From positions 1-54,367 of the forward strand of contig DASWFT010000255.1 of NCBI GenBank assembly GCA_036394075.1: a stretch of DNA of 54,367 nt, written 5' to 3'. The stretch's first letter is position 1; every line of letters starts with the position of its first letter. The notes under the pieces were generated by a model that worked only from the letters and a program-made list of their open reading frames with translations, was not told the DNA's origin and did not search any database. The stretch is from JAWWPY01 sp036394075. Its GTDB lineage: Bacteria > Actinomycetota > Actinomycetes > Streptosporangiales > Streptosporangiaceae. The translations under genes and the position numbers were made by a program. Positions 1-7,427 of the stretch are shown piece by piece.

Positions 1-54
1 GCGCAACTGGCCGCCGAGGGGGGCGCGGCCGGCGAGCAAGCCGACGCCGGGTGA
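1..54 (+). CDS. C-terminal end of an unidentified protein
   Basis: Reading frame 1 is open from the window edge to a TGA at 52-54. It encodes 17 residues rich in Ala, Gly, Glu and Gln. Such low-complexity tails are common at the C-termini of actinobacterial proteins, so the family cannot be named. The frame could be chance, because only 17 codons are visible. Confidence 0.3.
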   Translation, partial: AQLAAEGGAAGEQADAG

Positions 55-119
55 CCAATCCCACTCCGCTCCTACCAAACGATAACCAGGGTTGCTCTCC
101 CCCCGCCCGGCCCGCGGCC

Positions 120-205
120 TGTGGACCGGATTGTGGACGGCACAGTGGATAGGCAGCCATCCCGGGGGATAACGGCGGCCGCGCTGTGGATGCCCCTGTG
201 GACGG
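120..205 (+). repeat. Cluster of DnaA-box-like TGTGGA(C/T) motifs
   Basis: Five same-strand copies of a nonamer resembling the reverse DnaA box (TGTGGACAA/TGTGGATAA) start at 120, 132, 144, 185 and 197. The third begins A instead of T, and none matches the last two bases fully. A sixth, weaker copy ends in GGATAA at 164-172. Spacing is 12, 12, 41 and 12 bp. The stretch 55-413 has no convincing gene. A role in DnaA binding is inference; no dnaA or dnaN is visible nearby. Confidence 0.3.
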
Positions 206-413
206 CGAAGAATCTTGAAATTGCTGGCCGACAGGCCTTGTGCCGCGCCACGAGGGGCAGTAGAACAGCACTCACCACTAAAGACGCATGCCAGCCGGGG
301 GCGACTCCGGACGCTGGAAGAACCGGGTGACCGGGGCTTCGGGCGGGTGTCTGGCTCTGGTGGCCGGTCAAGTGGTGCCATGACGCTGAGCAATCGGCGA
401 GCCGGTGCCGCGA

Positions 414-462
414 AACCGGACGAGGCCCCTCCATCTCATACATGGGGGGGCCTCGTCCGGTT
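414..462 (-). terminator. Strong hairpin downstream of the ABC permease
   Basis: A perfect 16-bp inverted repeat has arms at 414-429 and 447-462 with a 17-base loop. It lies about 65 bp beyond the stop of the minus-strand permease gene. Read on the minus strand it is followed only by a short T-run, which fits the U-poor terminators usual in actinobacteria. It may end transcription in both directions. Confidence 0.6.
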
Positions 463-527
463 GAACGCCCCCATTGTGCCCGACAGGAACGGTCTGAGCC
501 GGAACCGACACGCCGGCCGCCGGGCTC

Positions 528-1343
528 TCAGTGGGCCGACATCGCCGCGCGTCGTTGGAACACCACGCTGGACAGCGCGATCGAGACGATCAGCAGCCCG
601 CCGCACCAGGCCAGCGCCCGCCCGGCGCTGGCACCGGCCGGCATGCCGAGAAGCAGCCCGCGCAGGGTCTCGACCACCGGGGTGACCGGCTGGTTGTCCG
701 CGAAGCCGTGCAGCCACGACGGCATGGTGGAGATCGGCACGAAGGCACTGCTCGGGTAGGGCAGGAACATCACGAAGAACGTGAACCCACCGGCGGCCTC
801 GGGCGAGGAGGCGAGGAGCCCGGCGGCTGCGGACAGCCACGAGACGGCGACCACGAACAGCAGCAGCATGCCGCCAGCCGCGAGCCATTGTGGCAGTGCC
901 GCGTGCGGCCGGAAGCCGATAGCCAGGGCGACTCCGAACACCAGGATTGTCGAGACGGCGTTGCGGATCACGCCGGCCGCCACGTGCCCGCCGAGCACAG
1001 CGGCCCCGCCGATGTCCATCGACCGGAACCGGTCGATGATGCCCCGAGTCATGTCGTGGTTGACGCTCACGGCGGTCACCGATGCCCCGAACCCCGCGCA
1101 GAGCAGCAGGACGCCCGGGACGACATAGGTCACATATCTGGTGCCGGTGTGGATCGCGCCGCCGAACAGGTAGACGAACAGCACCATCAGCATGATGGGG
1201 AGCATCAGCGAAGTCAGCAGCGAATCGAGGTCGCGGCTGGACATGCGGACGCAGCGGACAGCCATCGTCAGCGAGTCGCTCACCACGCGCATTGGCCGCC
1301 GGGTGGAACGCACCACGGCAACGGGAACGGTCATGTCGGACAT
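528..1343 (-). CDS. ABC-2 type exporter permease, DrrB-like
   Basis: This 271-residue membrane protein has about six hydrophobic segments: near residues 48-62, 73-93, 115-140, 150-175, 180-197 and 240-260. That is the size and layout of DrrB-type permeases that export daunorubicin-class compounds. The sequence VNHDMTRGIIDRFRSM after the second segment is a family hallmark. It would pair in the membrane with the ATPase encoded just upstream on the same strand (1444-2409). The 100-bp gap between the two genes contains a palindromic repeat. Whether the substrate is an antibiotic, a lipid or another hydrophobic compound cannot be read from the sequence. Confidence 0.85.
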   Translation of the reverse strand: MSDMTVPVAVVRSTRRPMRVVSDSLTMAVRCVRMSSRDLDSLLTSLMLPIMLMVLFVYLFGGAIHTGTRYVTYVVPGVLLLCAGFGASVTAVSVNHDMTRGIIDRFRSMDIGGAAVLGGHVAAGVIRNAVSTILVFGVALAIGFRPHAALPQWLAAGGMLLLFVVAVSWLSAAAGLLASSPEAAGGFTFFVMFLPYPSSAFVPISTMPSWLHGFADNQPVTPVVETLRGLLLGMPAGASAGRALAWCGGLLIVSIALSSVVFQRRAAMSAH

Positions 1344-1382
1344 GAGATCTCCTTTGTCAGTTCGGTCGGCTCCGCCGCACCC

Positions 1383-1435
1383 GTGAATGTGCCATCGCCC
1401 GTGTCATAAGCCGCACAACGGCACATTCACCGGAT
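1383..1435. repeat. Dispersed palindromic repeat, family A, copy 1
   Basis: This 53-bp element has inverted arms GTGAATGTGCC (1383-1393) and GGCACATTCAC (1420-1430). A second copy of the same length lies at 26149-26201, with 43 of 53 positions identical. Both copies sit between two co-oriented genes of one operon, here between the ABC ATPase and its permease. The element probably forms an RNA hairpin between cistrons. Confidence 0.7.
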
Positions 1436-1443
1436 TGACCGAC

Positions 1444-2409
1444 CTAGCCGGCGAGGCTCACCGGTTCGGCGCGGTCGGCCGGACGGCCGGTCAGGGCCAG
1501 GAAGACGTCGTCGAGAGTGGCGCTGTGCACGGCGAACCGCTGCACCGCGCAGCGGTCCGGGTCAACCTCATCCAGCAGGGCTCGCACGTGCGCGGCGGTC
1601 CCGTCGGTCGGCACGCCGATGGTCAGGCTGCCGGGCTCGCTGATGACGGCGCGCTCGCCGAGACAGCGTGCGACGTCCCCGAACGCCGTGTGGCTCGCCA
1701 GCGTGAGATCCAGTCGCTGCCCTGCCACCTGCGTCTTGAGCGTGTCCGGGGTGCCCTCAGCCACCACCCGCCCGCCGTCAAGCACCGCGATCCGGTCCGC
1801 CAGCTGGTCGGCGTCCTCCAGGTACTGGGTGGTCAGGAACACGGTCACACCTGACCCGGCCAGGTTGGCGATGACCTCCCACATCGTCTGCCGGCTCCGC
1901 GGGTCAAGGCCGGTCGTGGGCTCATCGAGGAAGATCACCGAAGGGCTGCCGACCAGGCTGGCCCCCAGGTCCAGCCGGCGGCGCATGCCGCCCGAGTAGG
2001 CGGAGACCCGCCGCCGCGCCACGTCGGCCAGGTCAAACCGCTCGAGCAGGTCCCGGGCCCGGCCTCGGGCCTGCCGCCGCGGAAGGCCGGACAGCCGCCC
2101 CATCATCCGCAGGTTCTCCTCACCGGTCTGCAGCAGGTCCACCGTGGCGTACTGCCCGGTGAGGCTGATACTGCGGCGGACCAGATGCCGCTCGCCGACG
2201 ATGTCGAAACCCGCCACCCGGGCCTGCCCGGCGTCCGGGCGGGTGAGCGTGGACAGGATCCGCACCATCGTCGTCTTGCCCGCTCCGTTGGGTCCGAGCA
2301 GGGAGAACACAGTGCCGCGGGTGACCCGCAGGTCGACGCGGGCCAGGACGCGTGCGGTGCCGTAGGACTTCTCCAGGCCCCTCGCCTCGATCGCCAGTTC
2401 GTCGGTCAT
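1444..2409 (-). CDS. ABC exporter ATPase, DrrA-like
   Basis: This 321-residue ATP-binding subunit would power the DrrB-like permease. Visible motifs are Walker A GPNGAGKTT near residue 37, the signature YSGGMRRRLDLGASL near 140, and Walker B VIFLDEPTTGLD just after it. The C-terminal extension with a regulatory fold is typical of the daunorubicin-resistance ATPase group (about 320-330 aa). The start at 2409 gives the usual N-terminus MTDELAIEARGLEKSYG; an upstream in-frame extension to 2814 runs through the operator and the tetR gene and is rejected. The gene is first in a two-gene operon divergent from tetR, with tandem operators in between. Confidence 0.9.
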   Translation of the reverse strand: MTDELAIEARGLEKSYGTARVLARVDLRVTRGTVFSLLGPNGAGKTTMVRILSTLTRPDAGQARVAGFDIVGERHLVRRSISLTGQYATVDLLQTGEENLRMMGRLSGLPRRQARGRARDLLERFDLADVARRRVSAYSGGMRRRLDLGASLVGSPSVIFLDEPTTGLDPRSRQTMWEVIANLAGSGVTVFLTTQYLEDADQLADRIAVLDGGRVVAEGTPDTLKTQVAGQRLDLTLASHTAFGDVARCLGERAVISEPGSLTIGVPTDGTAAHVRALLDEVDPDRCAVQRFAVHSATLDDVFLALTGRPADRAEPVSLAG

Positions 2410-2454
2410 TTCTGCCAGACTCCTTACCGGGGCCGGTTGCGGCCGGCCTCTTCT

Positions 2455-2497
2455 GCGTATCAAGTACGCTCTACTGCGTAAGTTATACGCAGTAGAG
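2455..2497. promoter_or_regulatory. Tandem TetR-type operators
   Basis: Two dyads share the same geometry, GCGTA-N5-TACGC: one at 2455-2469, the other at 2476-2490. The second extends to perfect 12-bp arms, CTCTACTGCGTA at 2469-2480 and TACGCAGTAGAG at 2486-2497. Their centres are 21 bp apart, two helical turns. They lie between the divergent ABC ATPase gene and the tetR gene, closest to the ABC start. This fits two dimers of the neighbouring TetR protein binding one face of the DNA. Function is inferred. Confidence 0.75.
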
Positions 2498-2517
2498 GGG
2501 CGACTGTCAATCTGGTT

Positions 2518-2615
2518 CCCCGGTGAGGGCGGCGAGTTCGCAGTCATGGCGGCGAGCAGGGCGAGGACAGCGAGTTCCCGGTGAGGGCGGCGAGCCGGGC
2601 GAGGACAGCGAGTGG
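2518..2615 (+). repeat. Imperfect direct repeat upstream of tetR
   Basis: Two copies of a block beginning CCCGGTGAGGGCGGCGAG and ending GGGCGAGGACAGCGAGT occupy about 2519-2576 and 2577-2615. The first copy carries an insert of about 20 bases. The second copy supplies the ribosome-binding region of the tetR gene. Confidence 0.6.
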
Positions 2616-3370
2616 AGACGATGGACGAGGACACCGGCACCGGGCTGCCGGCCAGCATCGAGGCGGCGTGGGGACTTCGTGAACGCCCGCACAAGGGCCC
2701 CAAGCCCACGCTGAACCTGGGGCGGATCGTGCAGGCCGCCGTGCAGGTCGCCGAGACCGAGGGGCTCGGCGCGGTCTCCATGAGCCGGGTCGCCGCCGAG
2801 CTTGGCGCCGCCACGATGTCGCTCTACCGATATGTGGCCGCCAAGGACGAACTGCTCGCGCTCATGGTGGACGCGGCCTATGGAACTCCCCCGGCCGCAC
2901 CGGGACCAGACGAGGGATGGCGGGCGGGACTGTCCCGGTGGGCCTGGGCGATGCGGGCCGCCGCGCGTCGGCACCCGTGGGCGCTGCGCATCCCGATCAG
3001 CGGACTTCCGGTCAGGCCTCATGAGGTCGCATGGTTCGAAGAGGCGCTGACCTGCTTGCGGGACACCGGCCTGGCGGAGGCGGAGAAGGCATCGGTGATC
3101 TTGCTGGTGAGCGGCTACGTCAGGAACGTCGGCACCCAGGATGCTGACATCGAAGCGGCCATCCGGGCGTCCGGCACCACCCCCCAGGAATGGCTGTCCT
3201 CTTACGGCCGCTTGCTCACGAAAGTGGCCGATCCGCAGCGGTTCCCGGCGATCAGCAAGTTCGTCGCGGCGGGGGTCTTCGAGACGGCAGACGACCCCGA
3301 CGACGAGTTCATCTTCGGCCTGGAGCGCCTCCTCGACGGCATCGACGCTCTGGTGCGCAGCCGGATCTAG
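2612..3370 (+). CDS. TetR-family repressor of the adjacent ABC exporter
   Basis: This 252-residue regulator has a helix-turn-helix near residues 37-85 (QVAETEGLGAVSMSRVAAELGAATMSLYRYVAAKDEL), preceded by a 30-residue N-terminal arm. The remainder is an all-helical ligand-binding domain of the kind found in drug-responsive TetR proteins. It is transcribed divergently from the DrrAB-like operon, and two matching dyads lie between them, so it probably represses the exporter and itself until a ligand binds. The start could be the GTG at 2612 or the ATG three codons downstream at 2621; a GAGGAC sequence lies close upstream of either. Confidence 0.88.
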   Translation: METMDEDTGTGLPASIEAAWGLRERPHKGPKPTLNLGRIVQAAVQVAETEGLGAVSMSRVAAELGAATMSLYRYVAAKDELLALMVDAAYGTPPAAPGPDEGWRAGLSRWAWAMRAAARRHPWALRIPISGLPVRPHEVAWFEEALTCLRDTGLAEAEKASVILLVSGYVRNVGTQDADIEAAIRASGTTPQEWLSSYGRLLTKVADPQRFPAISKFVAAGVFETADDPDDEFIFGLERLLDGIDALVRSRI

Positions 3371-3391
3371 GGCAGCCGGATGAGGGCCGCC

Positions 3392-5029
3392 TCAGCTCAG
3401 ATCACGGCGGCGCAGGCCGGCCAGACCGAGCCCGGTCAGCGCCAAGGCGACACCGGCCAGCCAGAGCAGCGGTGAGACGGTGAACGTGCCGCCGGGCAGC
3501 TTCGGCACATGCGTGAACGGCGAGACGTCCAGCACCCAGTGGGAGAATTGGAGCACGGGGCCGAAAAGGGTAAGGAACGTGACCACGCCGAGGGCGCCCC
3601 AGCCCACGGACACGGCGAGCCGGGGGACCAGGCCGACCAGGGCCAGCACGAGCGCGGCAACCAGCCATGCCGCTGGCACCTGCACCAGCGCGGCCTCAAG
3701 CAGCCGCGACACCTCGCTGCCCACGTCACCGGAGCGCTGCCCGTAGGCGAGGCCGGCGGACAGGCCCGCCACTGCGAGCAGAGCCGCCGTACCGGCTGCG
3801 GCGATGACCAGGTGGCCAGCGGCCCAGCGCAGTCGGCCCACCGGGGTGGCCAGCACGGCCTCGGCCCGCTGCTCGGTCTCCTCGCTGCGCAACCGCAGCA
3901 CGGCCGCGACCCCGTAGGCCGCTGCGATGACGCCGAGCAGCCCGAGGATCGCAACGAAATAGGCGTTGATCAGGCCCGCGCGACCGCCCAGCCGGATCAT
4001 TACCTGCCGGAGCTGCGGGCTGGTCACCAGGGAGCCAATGCCCTTTGCGGCCGAACCCAGCACCGCACCGGTCACCGCGAAGCCGATCATCCAGGCGAGC
4101 AGCGAGCCCCGCTGCAGCCGCCAGGCGAGCGCGAACGGGCTGCGCAGCCAGCGCGACCCCCGCGCCGGTCCGGGCCGGTCCGGCAGCAGACCAGCCCCCA
4201 GATCCCGGCGGGTGGCGAGCACCCCGGCGACCACGGCGCACGCAGCGGTGACAGCGACCGAGAGCCCGGCAACCCACCAGCGCTGCCCCGCGAACGGCCG
4301 CAGCCGCTCCGACCAGCCGAGCGGCGACGCCCAGGTCAGCCAGGACAGGCCGGATGCCGAATCGCCGACCGCCCGGAGCAGGTACGCCGCCCCGAGCACG
4401 CTCGCCGCGATCGCCCGCGCGGCCCGTGCAGTGCCGGCGATCTGGGCGCTGACGGCCGCGACCGCGCTGAATACGCACCCAGCCAGGGCCACCGCGGCGC
4501 CCAGGGCCAGCGACCCCGACGCCGGCAGCCCCAGCGCAGCGCACGCCGCAGCGATGAACAGCCCGAGCACCAGGCATGCGCCGAGCGCAACGGCCAGCCC
4601 AGCGGCCAGGGCGGCCTGCCGGCCGACCACGGTGGCTCCCACCAGTTCCAGGCGCCCCGCTTCCTCATCGGCCCGGGTGTGCCTGATCACGGTGAAGATG
4701 CCCATCAGCGCGGCCCCGACGGCCGCGACCACCGCGATCCGCCAGGCGGTCAGACCGCCGAGGGAGTGGCTGTACACCGGGCCGTAAACAGCGAGAATCG
4801 ACGCGTTGCCGTTGATTCCAGTGGCGAAACGGGCCCGCTCATAAGAGGTCGGATAGAGATGCCGGAAACTGTAGGCCGTGCTCGCCACCGAGGCGGTGAG
4901 CGCGTACAGCCAGATCACCAGGATCACCCGGTCGCGACGCGCAGCCAGCCTGATCAGCGTGCGGGTACCGGTGAGCTGGGTGGATCCGTTGGGGAGGAAG
5001 GGCCTTGGGCGGGTGGCGACGGCGGTCAT
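3392..5029 (-). CDS. Large ABC exporter permease of the polyketide-antibiotic type
   Basis: This 545-residue protein has about 12 hydrophobic segments arranged as two similar halves, split near residue 280-300 by a charged loop. That layout is characteristic of actinobacterial permeases annotated as exporters of polyketide antibiotics. The charged N-terminus lies next to the first membrane segment (LVIWLYALTASVAS). The start codon overlaps the stop of the upstream ATPase gene by four bases (5026-5029), which implies translational coupling and a shared complex. The substrate is unknown. It is convergent with tetR, 21 bp from that gene's end. Confidence 0.87.
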   Translation of the reverse strand: MTAVATRPRPFLPNGSTQLTGTRTLIRLAARRDRVILVIWLYALTASVASTAYSFRHLYPTSYERARFATGINGNASILAVYGPVYSHSLGGLTAWRIAVVAAVGAALMGIFTVIRHTRADEEAGRLELVGATVVGRQAALAAGLAVALGACLVLGLFIAAACAALGLPASGSLALGAAVALAGCVFSAVAAVSAQIAGTARAARAIAASVLGAAYLLRAVGDSASGLSWLTWASPLGWSERLRPFAGQRWWVAGLSVAVTAACAVVAGVLATRRDLGAGLLPDRPGPARGSRWLRSPFALAWRLQRGSLLAWMIGFAVTGAVLGSAAKGIGSLVTSPQLRQVMIRLGGRAGLINAYFVAILGLLGVIAAAYGVAAVLRLRSEETEQRAEAVLATPVGRLRWAAGHLVIAAAGTAALLAVAGLSAGLAYGQRSGDVGSEVSRLLEAALVQVPAAWLVAALVLALVGLVPRLAVSVGWGALGVVTFLTLFGPVLQFSHWVLDVSPFTHVPKLPGGTFTVSPLLWLAGVALALTGLGLAGLRRRDLS

Positions 5030-5967
5030 TCCGGCACCGCCGAAGCGGTGCCCGCTCCCCCGCCCGGCGGGCGGTCGCCGTCCGTGTAATGCTGCAGGAA
5101 CACCTGCTCCAGCGTCGGCGGCTGGCAGACCAGGCTGCGCACCCCCGCCTCAATGAAACGCCGCAGCACCTCCTCCAGCGCGGCGCCGTCTACCTGGCAG
5201 CGCACCCGGGTGCCGACCACATCCAGGTCGTGCACGCCGGGCAGCCGGTCGAGGCCTTCGGGCGGCCTGGCCAGCTCGGCGTCGATGGCGGTCCGGGTGA
5301 GATGACGCAGGCTGGCCAGGTCGCCGGTGTCTACCGCCCGGCCGGCCCGGATGATCGTCACCCGGTCGCAGAGCGCCTCGACCTCGGACAGGATGTGGCT
5401 GGACAGCAGCACCGTGCGCCCGTTACGCCGATCTTCCTCGACGCTATCCCGGAACGCGGCCTCCATCAGCGGGTCGAGCCCGGAAGTCGGCTCGTCCAGG
5501 ATGAGCAGTTCAGCCCCGGACGCCAGCGCCGCTACGAGCGCCACCTTCTGCCGGTTGCCCTTGGAATAGGCGCGGCTCTTCTTGGTGGGATCGAGCTCAA
5601 ACCTTTCCAGCAGAACGGCCCTGCGCTTCTCATCCAGTCCGCCGCGGAGCCTGCCGAGAAGGTCGATGACCTCGCCACCGGACAGGTTCGGCCAGAGGGT
5701 GACGTCCCCTGGGACGTAGGCCAGCCGGCGGTGCAGCGTGGTGGCCTCGTGCCACGGGTCCCCGCCGAGCAGCCGCGCCGTTCCGGCGTCCGCGCGGATC
5801 AGCCCGAGCAGGACCCTGATGGTGGTCGTCTTGCCCGACCCGTTTGGCCCCAGGAAGCCGTGCACCTCGCCAGATGCGACGGACAGATCCAGCCCGTCCA
5901 GAGCACAAGTCCGGCCAAACGACTTCCGGAGGCCGGTCACCTCGATCGCCGCGGTCACGCAGCACAT
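5026..5967 (-). CDS. ABC exporter ATPase partner of the large permease
   Basis: This ATP-binding subunit of about 313 residues has Walker A GPNGSGKTTT, a signature region AYSKGNRQKVALVAAL (Lys replaces the usual Gly in SGG, as in several members of this group), and Walker B LLILDEPTSGLDP. A C-terminal domain follows and ends in a Gly/Pro-rich tail. The start is uncertain: ATG at 5967, GTG at 5958, or TTG at 5976. The GTG gives the tightest match to the family N-terminus (VTAAIEVTGLRKSFG). It is the first gene of a two-gene operon, divergent from the MarR-type gene across a promoter region of about 50 bp. Confidence 0.87.
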   Translation of the reverse strand: MCCVTAAIEVTGLRKSFGRTCALDGLDLSVASGEVHGFLGPNGSGKTTTIRVLLGLIRADAGTARLLGGDPWHEATTLHRRLAYVPGDVTLWPNLSGGEVIDLLGRLRGGLDEKRRAVLLERFELDPTKKSRAYSKGNRQKVALVAALASGAELLILDEPTSGLDPLMEAAFRDSVEEDRRNGRTVLLSSHILSEVEALCDRVTIIRAGRAVDTGDLASLRHLTRTAIDAELARPPEGLDRLPGVHDLDVVGTRVRCQVDGAALEEVLRRFIEAGVRSLVCQPPTLEQVFLQHYTDGDRPPGGGAGTASAVPE

Positions 5968-5978
5968 CTTACACAAAA

Positions 5979-6014
5979 TTCATGAAATTCTGAAAATCAT
6001 GTAGTGAGTAAACT
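5979..6014 (+). promoter_or_regulatory. Divergent promoter with palindrome and leaderless -10
   Basis: The AT-rich gap between the ABC ATPase and the MarR-type gene holds the palindrome TTCATGAA (5979-5986) and a further CATGA/TCATG pair. A -10 hexamer TAAACT lies at 6009-6014, six bases before the GTG at 6021. No Shine-Dalgarno sequence is present, so the regulator mRNA is probably leaderless. The palindrome is a candidate autoregulatory operator. Confidence 0.5.
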
Positions 6015-6020
6015 GGGCCG

Positions 6021-6518
6021 GTGCACGTCGACAGCACCGAGCCCGCGCAGCGTGATGCCGTGGCGGTGCGCCGGTTCATCGAGCGGTTCGCCTCACTGCT
6101 GAACGAGTCCGGCTTGCCGCCGATGCCGGCCCGCGTATTCGTCGCCTTGCTGGCCGCCGATTCCAGCCGCCTCACGGCGGCCGAGCTCGCCGACCGGCTC
6201 GGGGTGAGTCCCGCAGCCGTGTCCGGCGGCGTGCGCTACCTGATCCAGGTCGGCATGGTCAGCAGGGAAGGCGAGCCCGGCTCCCGGCGGCACTACTACC
6301 GGGTACCCGATCGAGTCTGGCCTGAGTACCTTCGGGTGCGGGATCAGATTGTCATGCGATGGGCCAGCCTCATGCGTGAGGGCGCCGATGTGCTCGGCGC
6401 TGGTACGCCAGCCGGCGAACGGCTGGCCGAGTCAGCCATGTTCTTCGACTTCGTCAGCAAGGAACTACCCTCCATGCTGAGCCGGTGGGAAGAGTACAAG
6501 GACGCGCACCAGCATTGA
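6021..6518 (+). CDS. MarR/GbsR-type transcriptional regulator
   Basis: This 165-residue winged-helix protein has its recognition region at about residues 45-85 (LTAAELADRLGVSPAAVSGGVRYL) and a wing around EPGSRRHYYRV. The C-terminal helices would form a dimer. The N-terminal FIERFASLLNESGLPPMPARVF is typical of the MarR group that controls neighbouring ABC exporters in actinobacteria. It is divergent from the ATPase-permease operon and probably regulates it. The GTG start follows a TAAACT -10 element by six bases without a Shine-Dalgarno sequence. Confidence 0.82.
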   Translation: MHVDSTEPAQRDAVAVRRFIERFASLLNESGLPPMPARVFVALLAADSSRLTAAELADRLGVSPAAVSGGVRYLIQVGMVSREGEPGSRRHYYRVPDRVWPEYLRVRDQIVMRWASLMREGADVLGAGTPAGERLAESAMFFDFVSKELPSMLSRWEEYKDAHQH

Positions 6519-6568
6519 GCCCCCCGGGGACCGCCGAACCCACCCCGGCCCCCCTGGGCGGCGAGTTT

Positions 6569-6624
6569 CATGATCACGGAATATTCCCGTCATATGCGTC
6601 GGGGAATATTCCGTAGTAATCATG
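6569..6624. repeat. Dispersed palindromic repeat, family B, copy 1
   Basis: This long inverted repeat begins CATGATCACGG and ends ATCATG. The inner arms GGAATATTCC appear on both sides of a 12-base loop. The outer CATGATCACGG arm is shared with a second element at 32779-32831, while the inner arm sequences differ. It lies between the convergent end of the MarR-type gene and the next promoter, and may act as a terminator. Confidence 0.6.
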
Positions 6625-6697
6625 GAATGCGGGGCTGCGTGTCGGCCTGAGACCGGTCGGAGGTGCCGCCGCGGGGCGCGAGTGCCCCGGGCTTCGC

Positions 6698-6709
6698 TAG
6701 CCTGGCCCC
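6698..6709 (+). promoter_or_regulatory. Leaderless -10 element of the DUF5709 gene
   Basis: TAGCCT at 6698-6703 matches the TANNNT -10 consensus and is followed by six bases and then the ATG at 6710. No ribosome-binding site is present. Transcription would start at or next to the start codon. Confidence 0.5.
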
Positions 6710-7162
6710 ATGACCGCGCCGAATGATGACGAAAGCTACGACCCGTCCGCTGATCCGGAACAAGACGACGTCGAAGATGATGGCGTCCTGGACGCGTCGG
6801 ACACGCTGGAGGGCGACCCCGGCGACGACCCGCTGGACGCGGGGATCATCACAGCTGATCGATGGTCCGCCGGGGAAGGCTTCGGCACGACGCAGGCCGA
6901 GGAGCGGGAGGGCGAATCGCTCGACCAACTGCTCGCCGAGGAGGAGCCGGAACCGGACCCGTACGCCGAGGCGGCCGACGCCGAGGACGACCCGCTTGAC
7001 GATGGCCCCGATCCCCGGGCTGGCCGGCTGCTCTCCGCGGATGAGGGAGCACATTCCGACCAGGAGCCCGACCTGGTCGCGAACGACGTCGGCATCGACG
7101 GCGGCGCGGCCACCGCGGAAGAGGCAGCCGTGCACGTACTAGCCGACGACGAGGACGGCTAG
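6710..7162 (+). CDS. DUF5709 acidic protein
   Basis: This 150-residue, very acidic protein is probably cytosolic. It shows the DUF5709 pattern: DTLEGDPGDDPLDAGI, then AGEGFGTTQAEEREGESLDQLLAEE, a middle Asp/Glu-rich stretch, then RAGRLLSADEGAHSD and the C-terminal DLVANDVGIDGGAATAEEAAVH. The family is confined to actinobacteria and has no known function. It has no membrane segment or signal peptide. The gene stands alone with its own leaderless promoter and is followed by a repeat-containing gap. Confidence 0.88.
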   Translation: MTAPNDDESYDPSADPEQDDVEDDGVLDASDTLEGDPGDDPLDAGIITADRWSAGEGFGTTQAEEREGESLDQLLAEEEPEPDPYAEAADAEDDPLDDGPDPRAGRLLSADEGAHSDQEPDLVANDVGIDGGAATAEEAAVHVLADDEDG

Positions 7163-7317
7163 GGCATGTCTCGTAGATCTTGGCCGTCGCGAGCGGCGAC
7201 TATGCAGCCAAACACCGTGGGCAGGCTGGAGATCTGCGAGACACGCCCAGTGGTCTGTGGGGGACTGACTGTGCCGCCAAACACCGTGCGGCAGGCTGGA
7301 GATCTGCGAGACACGCC
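7163..7317. repeat. Direct and inverted repeat block
   Basis: Two direct copies of about 41-42 bp, beginning GCCAAACACCGTG and ending GCGAGACACGCC, lie at 7207-7247 and 7276-7317. An inverted partner of their ends, GGCATGTCTCGTAGATCT, lies at 7163-7180 immediately after the DUF5709 stop codon. The block can fold into alternative hairpins. No gene was seen between 7163 and 7427. Confidence 0.75.
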
Positions 7318-7427
7318 TGGACTAGGGACTCCCGTCCTGCGAGTGGTCGTCGGCCCGCCGCGCGGCGGTAGCGCGAGGAGCAGTCCTGTATAGCGCCAAA
7401 GCGCCTGGATCTTGGTGAGGACATGAC

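Noticed and set aside
3509..5089. Long plus-strand open frame opposite the large permease
   Set aside because: It is Arg/Gln/Gly/Pro-rich without a domain, a typical high-GC antisense shadow. Similar frames at 7200-9140 and 9691-12087 were rejected for the same reason.
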